A stretch of DNA of 64,000 nt, taken from positions 1-64,000 of the forward strand of contig DOTG01000047.1 of assembly GCA_003512955.1 (NCBI GenBank), given 5' to 3'. The notes below the pieces were generated by a model. The model made no database searches. It saw only the letters and a list, made by a program, of their open reading frames with translations, and was not told where the DNA came from. Positions 26,677 through 32,922 of the stretch are shown one piece after another. The stretch's first letter is position 1. Every line of letters starts with the position of its first letter. Made by a program: the position numbers and the translations under genes. The DNA comes from Marinilabiliales bacterium. Lineage in GTDB: Bacteria > Bacteroidota > Bacteroidia > Bacteroidales > SZUA-534.

Positions 26677-27282
26677 ATGAAAAACAAATATGTAAATTTT
26701 ATTTCAGATGCACATCTGTTATATTGCATAGACAATCTGCATAAGGCATATTTAAAAGCGAAAAACAACATTTCTAAAAGTAGTTTTTACAGCAATAAAG
26801 TTGATACAATAAAGTTGACTTTTGATTCAAAATTCAATGATATTGATGAGGAAAGCCTTATTCAAACTGAAATTCTTCGGCAAATTGATAAGTCGATAAA
26901 CAATTCTATTGGAACTTTTCATGAACAAATATTAGGAGGGATTAAAGGTTTTGAAGTAGGTATTTTGAGCGGTTTTGATATTAAAGCTAAAGACGACACC
27001 TTATTTGCTGATATAAAAAACAAGCATAATACAATGAACAGTAGCTCTGCGGAAGCATTGTTTCAAAAATTGGCCCGTTACGCCGATACATACAAAAAAG
27101 CAAAATGTTACTGGGTACAAATATTAGCAAAAGGTAGTTTTAACGAACTATGGAAAGGTGAGATTAATGGAAAAGAATATAGCCATTCCAGGGTTTTTAA
27201 GATTTCAGGAGACCAATTTTATGCTTTGCTTTCTGGGCAAAGTGATGCTTTCTTTCAACATTACAAAGTTTTTTCTGTTTGA
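26677..27282 (+). CDS. Eco47II-family type II restriction endonuclease, possibly shortened
   Basis: A 201-residue protein resembling the Eco47II family, which cuts GGWCC/GGNCC-type sites. The conserved block is IGTFHEQILGGIKGFE near 78-93, then GFDIKAKDDTLFADIKNKHNT (about 99-119), in which Asp101 and the Asp112-Ile-Lys114 pair look like the PD-(D/E)XK core, followed by CYWVQILAK near 144. The start at ATG 26677 is used; a TTG three bases earlier is possible. The end (FFQHYKVFSV) seems early compared with the ~230-260 residues I recall for relatives, so the C-terminus may be lost. Its methylase is only a stub, which suggests the enzyme is inactive or protected otherwise. Confidence 0.75.
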   Translation: MKNKYVNFISDAHLLYCIDNLHKAYLKAKNNISKSSFYSNKVDTIKLTFDSKFNDIDEESLIQTEILRQIDKSINNSIGTFHEQILGGIKGFEVGILSGFDIKAKDDTLFADIKNKHNTMNSSSAEALFQKLARYADTYKKAKCYWVQILAKGSFNELWKGEINGKEYSHSRVFKISGDQFYALLSGQSDAFFQHYKVFSV

Positions 27283-27308
27283 AATTGAAATAGTTTAATA
27301 AAACAAAA

Positions 27309-27518
27309 ATGAATAAATTCACTGTTTACTTATCAAGAGAATACATAGTGCAAATAGAAGCAGATAATGAAGATGATGCACGGAATTTTACTGAACTATA
27401 TGTTTCTGGAGGCTTTGATGATTCAAGTGAAGCTACTCGAAAACAAGACAATTTTCAAATTCGTCACATTAAACCAACATTAAATGAAGCTTTTTATGTT
27501 GAAAAAATTAAATCATGA
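27309..27518 (+). CDS. Small acidic protein of the restriction island
   Basis: 69 residues beginning MNKFTVYLSREYIVQIEADNE. The YIVQIEADNEDDARNF pattern, a beta strand then a helix starting at DA, recalls small single-domain proteins whose strand reads ..V.A.s.eeA. I do not recognise a family. It begins 26 bases after the endonuclease gene on the same strand and ends 4 bases before the convergent mrr-like stop, so it belongs to the island. A role as accessory or control protein is only a guess; no helix-turn-helix is evident. Confidence 0.6.
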   Translation: MNKFTVYLSREYIVQIEADNEDDARNFTELYVSGGFDDSSEATRKQDNFQIRHIKPTLNEAFYVEKIKS

Positions 27519-27522
27519 TTAA

Positions 27523-28332
27523 TTAAAAAGAATCAAACCAATTTTTATTTATTGTAATATGTTCTCTTAATTCAATATCAACTCCTAAATTAAGTTCTTT
27601 TAATTTTTCAGCAATTTTATCACCATCCATCAAATCAATTGCAGGCGCACCATCTCTATTTGCTTCTCGAATGGCATCCCTTGTAAATGTGCCAGTTGTA
27701 ATGAAAAGTCCCTTGTCAGTTCTTCCGACCATAGCTCCTCTAAAATCTCTTATTTCACTGGAAGAAACTTTGCCTTTATATCTTTTGCATTGGAATATGA
27801 TATGGAAACTTAGAATTCCATTGATTTTTGCAATACCTTTTCCGTCAATTCCCCCGTCACCAGTTTTTCCAATTACTTCAACCTGAGAGAATCCCTTTTC
27901 TCTTAAAATCCTCTGAATAAGTCGCTCAAAAGCACTGGGCGTTAATTGTTCAGTGATAATTTCAATCACCTCCTTTTTCCAATTTTCGGATTCTGCAACT
28001 TCTTCTTCTGCATCTTGGTCTTCGACTTTTTTAATTTTTGGACTAATTTCATCCACAACATTAATTGAACTTTCACCATTTAGAACCCAAATCCCTTTTC
28101 CTCCTTTTGCCAATATGCCTTTATTTTTTAAAACAGTCCTGACCCAGGCTAAGTTATATTGCAATTCTGATTGGCCGGTTTTACCGTTAATTACTTCCAA
28201 AAGAGTATCACTCAGATGCAAGTCTTCAACAATTTTCTCATAAATTTCATCGGTATTGGCTGAACCTCCAAGTTTTTTAATTGCTTCAATTGTTGGGGTC
28301 ATTAACTCATTCCGTGTGGGTAAATTTTTCAT
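27523..28332 (-). CDS. Mrr-type restriction endonuclease (PD-(D/E)XK)
   Basis: A 269-residue protein with an N-terminal Mrr_N winged-helix domain (about 8-88; PTIEAIKKLGGSANTDEI), a charged linker (about 95-120), and an Mrr catalytic domain (about 125-245). The nuclease core is intact: GDGGIDG with Asp159 and Asp163, then FQCKRYK with Gln181 and Lys183. Mrr proteins are type IV enzymes acting on modified DNA, or partners in other defence loci. Its ATG overlaps the methyltransferase stub's TGA by four bases (ATGA), so it was once translated after the methylase. With that upstream gene cut off, its promoter is uncertain. Confidence 0.88.
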   Translation of the reverse strand: MKNLPTRNELMTPTIEAIKKLGGSANTDEIYEKIVEDLHLSDTLLEVINGKTGQSELQYNLAWVRTVLKNKGILAKGGKGIWVLNGESSINVVDEISPKIKKVEDQDAEEEVAESENWKKEVIEIITEQLTPSAFERLIQRILREKGFSQVEVIGKTGDGGIDGKGIAKINGILSFHIIFQCKRYKGKVSSSEIRDFRGAMVGRTDKGLFITTGTFTRDAIREANRDGAPAIDLMDGDKIAEKLKELNLGVDIELREHITINKNWFDSF

Positions 28333-28693
28333 TTTCTTTGAATTAATCGATAATGTTGATTTAAAAAGTTCACAATTGAATACCCGAATTCAATTCCCAT
28401 ATTCACTGGCAATGTAACCGAAATTTGCTTATATTGCTGTGCCAATGAACCCATAAATTCCCAATCATCAGGAATGTTTGAATTCGGGCATATTCTCTGA
28501 CTGTAAACGGCCGGGCTTTTTCTGGATGGCATCTTTCAGTTTGCTTTTGTGCCGGACTACAAGTTAATGTCAAACAAGGTTCATCCCAACCAATTCTACG
28601 AGCCATGCCTGTTTTGCCATCGCCAAGATAGAAACTTTGCCCCATGAATTTTTTTTGAATACCGAGAGATAAATCACACCAACAATGTGTCAT
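28329..28693 (-). pseudogene. DNA cytosine-5 methyltransferase, C-terminal stub with frameshift
   Basis: On the minus strand from the island edge comes the end of a C5-methyltransferase: FMGQSFYLGDGKTGMARR, WDEPCLTLTCSPAQKQTERC, then RPFTVREYARIQTF. A single-base deletion follows (near 28472); the neighbouring frame continues PDDWEFMGSLAQQYKQI, then PVNMG and IVNFLNQ, ending TGA at 28329. The usual QIGNAVPVN motif X is changed to QISVTLPVN. SAM-binding motif I, the PCQ catalytic loop and most of the target-recognition domain are missing. The stub begins flush with the right direct repeat, so truncation coincided with insertion. It overlaps the mrr-like start by four bases. Confidence 0.88.
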
Positions 28694-28820
28694 AAGCCAT
28701 CGGCTGGGTTACATTTTTACTGAAATCCTTTTTATAACGCCGCATCCGTTAATAATTTCCCCAGGGGTAATTATCGCGGGTGGCACATAGTTCCCCTTCC
28801 GGTTGCTCATTCAAATCAAT
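28694..28820. repeat. 127-bp direct repeat, right (parental) copy
   Basis: Contains the true 3' end of the lipoprotein gene and 55 bases beyond its stop. It differs from 26481-26607 at a single base (C at 28747). It is the right boundary of the island. Confidence 0.95.
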
Positions 28821-29264
28821 GGCTCCCTGCAAATACTCCGTTGGTTCCAAATAGGGTTCCTGCACCTGAATGAACCAATTGTTGGGGGCGACATTTTCAA
28901 GCCTCAATGTCAAATCGAAAAGGCACAAACAATTGCATAACGCGCTTTCTTCGGTTTCGGAAATAATGAGGGTGTCCCCCGAGAAATCAAAATCGCAATA
29001 AATGGAATCGGGGCAGCAATTGAACCCTGCATTTTTGTGGGTTAGTTCCAGCACTTTCACATCGGGACGGTAGGTAAAAACCAGACATTCCTTGCTGTTG
29101 TCTTCGCTCAATGAGCCTGCCTTACGGGTTTGGCAAGCAGAATGCGAAAGATAAACCCCGGTAGGAGTTCCGGGCGGGGTTTCTGTTTGTGGTTCCGATT
29201 CCTGACAACTGGATGCCAGTGTCAGAATCATTAACCCATAAATGAAATACAAATTCTTTTTCAT
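28749..29264 (-). CDS. Cysteine-rich lipoprotein, unknown function
   Basis: 171 residues from the preferred ATG at 29264 (an ATG 15 bases earlier adds five residues). The signal peptide ends in the lipobox LASSC, so it is lipid-anchored. The mature part has eight or more Cys, including GFNCCPDSIYCDF and ALCNCLCLFDL, a pattern seen in conserved but unnamed Bacteroidota lipoproteins. The predicted fold is beta-rich. Its last ~24 codons are duplicated on the far side of the restriction island. Before the insertion it probably led directly to the CBM20-esterase gene, so the two may be functionally linked (inference). Confidence 0.8.
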   Translation of the reverse strand: MKKNLYFIYGLMILTLASSCQESEPQTETPPGTPTGVYLSHSACQTRKAGSLSEDNSKECLVFTYRPDVKVLELTHKNAGFNCCPDSIYCDFDFSGDTLIISETEESALCNCLCLFDLTLRLENVAPNNWFIQVQEPYLEPTEYLQGAIDLNEQPEGELCATRDNYPWGNY

Positions 29265-29293
29265 GATTTCATCGTTCAACTTGTTCGAAAAAA

Positions 29294-30625
29294 TTACAGC
29301 ATATCGCTGGCCAATTCAGCCAAAGTGCTCCGTTCGCCTTTCACTAAGTTTACATGGGCAAATAATTCCTGTCCTTTCATCCGGTCAGTCATGTAACTCA
29401 AACCGTTTGAGGTGGTATCCAAATAAGGGGAATCAATTTGATGGATATCGCCGGTAAAAACAATTTTGGTTCCTTCGCCGGCACGGGTTATGATGGTTTT
29501 AATTTCGTGCGGGGTCAGGTTCTGAGCCTCGTCTACAATAAAAAACACATTCGATAAGCTCCTGCCACGGATGTAGGCCAACGGGGTAATCAACAGTTTT
29601 TCATCTTTTAGCATCTCTTCAATGCGCAACACCTCTTTGCTATTGGCGTTAAATTGATGTTTAATCACACCCAGGTTGTCAAAAAGGGGAAGCATGTAGG
29701 GGCCGATTTTTTCGTTTACATCGCCAGGTAAGAAACCCAAATCGCGGTTAGCCAGTGCTACAATGGGGCGCGCCAAAAATATCTGATCATACATGTGTTG
29801 TTGTTGCAGAGCGGCAGCCAATGCCAATAAGGTTTTACCAGTTCCGGCTTTACCTGTTAACGAAATGAGTGAAATCTCGGGTCGCATCAAAGCATCCAAC
29901 GAGAAAGTCTGTTCCGCGTTCCGGGGTTCAATCCCGTATATCCGTTTCTTTTCCACCCGGTTTACCAACTTCTGGAAAGGATCGTAATGGGCCAATGCAC
30001 TTTTACCATTGCTTTTTAGAATGATGTATTGATGCGGCGAAAGTTTCTGGCCAAGGTTCAGATCGTTTTCAGGCAGACCTTCAAACTCCTGATACAGACG
30101 GTTAATAATCTCGGAATCCACATTTTCAACCGTTTCAATTCCCTTATGAATGGCTTCAATGTTTTGAACCTTATCGGTGGTGTAATCCTCAGACATGATG
30201 CCCAGCGATTTGGCTTTCACCCGCAGGTTGATATCCTTGGTTACCAGAATGACCTTTCGCTTCACATATTTATTTTTCAGGTATTCGGCAATGGCAAGGA
30301 TGCGGTGGTCGGGAGTTTGTTCGGTAAACGATTCCTGTATTTCCTTTGAGAAGGGTTTGCCGGTCTCCAGAAAGAGCCTTCCGCGCCCAGCTCCTAAAGG
30401 AATGCCATCTACCGGGAATTCTGCACCAATCAATCCATCCAATTCGCGGGTAAATTCGCGGGCATTGAAGTTAATCTGGTCGTTTCCCTTTTTAAAATGA
30501 TCCAGTTCTTCGAGCGAAACAATGGGGATTACAATGTCATTATCCTGGAAATGGTATATACAGCTATAATCGTGAAGTAATACGTTGGTGTCGAGGACAA
30601 AAAGCTTGGAAGTCGATTTTTTCAT
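29294..30625 (-). CDS. PhoH-family ATPase with PIN domain (PhoH2-like)
   Basis: 443 residues from the ATG at 30625; a longer frame from 30682 adds an unlikely lead. An N-terminal PIN ribonuclease domain (about 1-150) has FVLDTNVLLHD with Asp12 and a later VTKDINLRVKA with Asp131. A PhoH ATPase domain (about 235-440) has Walker A GKAGTGKT at 258-265 and Walker B FIVDEAQNL. PIN-PhoH fusions are RNA helicase/ribonucleases in the members studied. Single gene, 29 bp upstream of the lipoprotein gene. Confidence 0.9.
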   Translation of the reverse strand: MKKSTSKLFVLDTNVLLHDYSCIYHFQDNDIVIPIVSLEELDHFKKGNDQINFNAREFTRELDGLIGAEFPVDGIPLGAGRGRLFLETGKPFSKEIQESFTEQTPDHRILAIAEYLKNKYVKRKVILVTKDINLRVKAKSLGIMSEDYTTDKVQNIEAIHKGIETVENVDSEIINRLYQEFEGLPENDLNLGQKLSPHQYIILKSNGKSALAHYDPFQKLVNRVEKKRIYGIEPRNAEQTFSLDALMRPEISLISLTGKAGTGKTLLALAAALQQQHMYDQIFLARPIVALANRDLGFLPGDVNEKIGPYMLPLFDNLGVIKHQFNANSKEVLRIEEMLKDEKLLITPLAYIRGRSLSNVFFIVDEAQNLTPHEIKTIITRAGEGTKIVFTGDIHQIDSPYLDTTSNGLSYMTDRMKGQELFAHVNLVKGERSTLAELASDML

Positions 30626-30742
30626 AATCTCTTTTTTAAAGGTTGAATTTGATAAACGAAAGTTACTAAAAAGGAAAAGCAATTTTGCACGAAAAATGAA
30701 TATTTAAACAATAGGAGGAATTTTCGTTTCTGTTTGAATTGT

Positions 30743-30750
30743 TACATTTG
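30743..30750 (+). promoter_or_regulatory. Probable -7 element for folC
   Basis: TACATTTG matches TAnnTTTG, 16 bases before the ATG. The TTTTCG at 30721-30726 is a weak candidate for the upstream element. Confidence 0.45.
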
Positions 30751-30766
30751 TTAAAACTCATTTTGT

Positions 30767-32086
30767 ATGGATTATCAGCAGACACTTGATTTTTTGTTTT
30801 CGCAATTGCCCATGTACCAGCGCGACGGCAAGGTGGCCTATAAAGCCAATCTGGATAACACGCTGGCACTGGATGCATACTTCAAACACCCGCATCAGAA
30901 ATTCAAAACCATCCACGTGGCCGGAACCAATGGGAAAGGATCGGTTTCGCACATGATAGCCTCGGTTTTGCAGGAAGCAGGACTAAAGACGGGGCTTTAC
31001 ACCTCACCACACCTGATTGACTTTCGCGAGCGCATCAAAATCAATGGGCAGATGATACATGAAACCGAGGTGGTGGATTTTGTAGCCCATCATCAAGAAA
31101 TAATTTTGAAATTAAAACCTTCTTTTTTTGAATTAACCGTAGCCATGGCCTTCGATTATTTTGCCCATCAACAAGTAGATGTAGCTGTGATTGAAGTTGG
31201 GATGGGAGGGAGGCTCGATTCGACAAATATTATCACACCCATGCTTTCCATTATTACAAATATTGGTTACGACCACACACAGTTTCTAGGAAGCACTTTA
31301 CCTGAAATTGCAACGGAAAAGGCGGGTATCATCAAGCGGCATGTACCAGTGATTGTTGGAGAGCTTCATCCTGAAACCAAAGAGGTATTTGAGCAAAAAG
31401 CCATAGGCAATGAGTCGCCCATCTGCTTTGCGGAACGTAGGTTTACCATCCGGAAACATAATTATACTACAGGTTACCAGCACATGAGTGTTAAAAACGA
31501 ACAGAGCGGCACTACGTATGAACTGGAGTTAGATTTACATGGAATTTATCAAAAGAAGAACCTGTTAACAGTGATGGCTTCCATGCAGCTTTTGATCCCC
31601 CAATTGAATATTCCCAAAGCAGCTTTAGTGGCTGGTCTTTCGAAAGTAATTTCAAATACCGGGTTGCAAGGACGGTGGCAGGTGGTTCATTTTAACCCCA
31701 AAGTGGTTTGCGATACGGGGCATAATACGGAAGGCATCCGTTTAGTTCTGGAGCAAATCGGTCAGGAGAGCTACAACAAGTTACATGTGGTGTTTGGAAT
31801 GGTGAATGATAAAGATCCCCATGCAGTATTATCATTGATGCCCAAAACCGCTCAGTATTATTTTACCAAAGCAAGCATTCCAAGGGCATTGCCCGAAGAG
31901 GCTCTGTTGACTGAAGCCGCCCATCATTTTTTGTTAGGAGAATGTCACCCAACGGTAGCTGCCGCTTTTACTGCTGCTCTGAAAAATGCAGATACGCAGG
32001 ATTTAATCTTTATCGGAGGCAGCACCTTTGTGGTGGCCGATTTCTTGCGCGATTGCATCAGGAATGGAGTGGTAGCAATTAAGTAA
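30767..32086 (+). CDS. folC: Folylpolyglutamate / dihydrofolate synthase FolC
   Basis: 439 residues. Adds glutamate to dihydropteroate and to folates in the cytoplasm. The ATP-binding loop AGTNGKGSVSH is at 52-62, the TSPHL motif follows near 80, EVGMGGRLDSTN near 141, and the folate/Mg region TNIGYDHTQFLG near 163. The C-terminal ligase domain has CDTGHN near 316 and FGMVNDKD near 344. Bacteria with a single FolC usually use it for both reactions. It stands alone on the plus strand. Confidence 0.93.
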   Translation: MDYQQTLDFLFSQLPMYQRDGKVAYKANLDNTLALDAYFKHPHQKFKTIHVAGTNGKGSVSHMIASVLQEAGLKTGLYTSPHLIDFRERIKINGQMIHETEVVDFVAHHQEIILKLKPSFFELTVAMAFDYFAHQQVDVAVIEVGMGGRLDSTNIITPMLSIITNIGYDHTQFLGSTLPEIATEKAGIIKRHVPVIVGELHPETKEVFEQKAIGNESPICFAERRFTIRKHNYTTGYQHMSVKNEQSGTTYELELDLHGIYQKKNLLTVMASMQLLIPQLNIPKAALVAGLSKVISNTGLQGRWQVVHFNPKVVCDTGHNTEGIRLVLEQIGQESYNKLHVVFGMVNDKDPHAVLSLMPKTAQYYFTKASIPRALPEEALLTEAAHHFLLGECHPTVAAAFTAALKNADTQDLIFIGGSTFVVADFLRDCIRNGVVAIK

Positions 32087-32391
32087 AAGGTATCAAGTAT
32101 TGAGAAAAAATCTTTTTTTGAAGTGCCGAGTTGGAATGCCGGAGACCAGAGTGTAAATTTTGGGTTATCGTTTCACCACAAAAAAACGAAAACAAAAGAG
32201 AAATTGTTTCCAGATATCCGGATCCAAATTTCAGTTGCGTTTTGTATCTCAATTTTCACAAGGGCTGCAACATTTTGCATTCTTATTTCATTTGTGTAAT
32301 GCTAAACCGTAAAAGATATTGTGGCCATTTTCAGGTTTCCAAAGAATCTTTCCTATGGCCTACGGAATAGGAATATTCCCACAACTTTGCT
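32087..32391. other. Gap between convergent folC and GNAT genes
   Basis: Nothing convincing is seen. A 79-codon plus-strand frame (32131-32370) has no coding character. The start of the gap reads as AT-rich text resembling other low-complexity spacers in this window (for example 46490-46640). Confidence 0.4.
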
Positions 32392-32919
32392 CTAATGGAT
32401 TAATTGATACATTAACTCATCCTCCCAACCTGTTTCCCGCTTCAGCCAATCTTTTTTTGTGCCGGTAAGGGTAAAGCCATTTTTCTCGAAAAGGCGGATA
32501 CTTTGGATATTAGAGGCTCCGATATTGGCATAAAGCTGGTGCAGGTGCAAATGCGAAAAAGAGTAACTGGTGATTAGTTGCAATGCCGAGGTTGCATATC
32601 CTTGTTGCCGATCCTGATCGCGGTGAATAAGAATGCCCAAACCCGCGCGCGAGTGGTACGGATCGAAATCGAACAGGTCCAGCGCGCCGATGGGATTTTT
32701 AGGATTGTTCACCGGGACCATGAGCAACCGCAACTGCTTGGCAGTATAAATGTCGAGGTGGGCATTGGCCAGATATTGCTTTAACACGTACCGCGAATAG
32801 GGAACCAACGTATGGCTCACCTGCCAGATTTGAGTATTGTTTTCGCAGGCATATAAAAAATCCAAATCCTCGGGTTCCAAAGCCCGGAGCAGAAGCCGTC
32901 CATCGCTCAACAAATCCAT
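32392..32919 (-). CDS. GNAT-family N-acetyltransferase (RimJ/RimL-like)
   Basis: 175 residues with the RimJ/RimL/SpeG layout: LLRALEPEDLDFLYACENN at the start, IGALDLFDFDPYHSRAGLGILIH in the middle, the acetyl-CoA loop QDRQQGYATSAL near 121, and the C-terminal FEKNGFTLTGT. It transfers an acetyl group to an amine; the substrate may be a protein N-terminus, a polyamine or an amino compound, and cannot be told. Its start lies 3 bases after the OmpA-family gene's stop, so they are probably co-transcribed. Confidence 0.87.
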   Translation of the reverse strand: MDLLSDGRLLLRALEPEDLDFLYACENNTQIWQVSHTLVPYSRYVLKQYLANAHLDIYTAKQLRLLMVPVNNPKNPIGALDLFDFDPYHSRAGLGILIHRDQDRQQGYATSALQLITSYSFSHLHLHQLYANIGASNIQSIRLFEKNGFTLTGTKKDWLKRETGWEDELMYQLIH

Positions 32920-32922
32920 AGT

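Larger units (their letters stand above)
26608..28693. mobile_element. Restriction-modification gene island inserted with long target duplication
   Basis: A 2086-bp AT-rich block lying exactly between two 127-bp direct repeats of host sequence. It contains an Eco47II-type endonuclease and a 69-residue protein on the plus strand, and an Mrr-type endonuclease and a methyltransferase stub on the minus strand. No transposase, integrase or terminal inverted repeat is seen inside. Insertion of restriction-modification genes with long target duplications has been reported from genome comparisons in Helicobacter; this fits that pattern. The direction of events (host lipoprotein-esterase pair first, insertion later) follows from the left repeat being a gene fragment. 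Confidence 0.85.
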
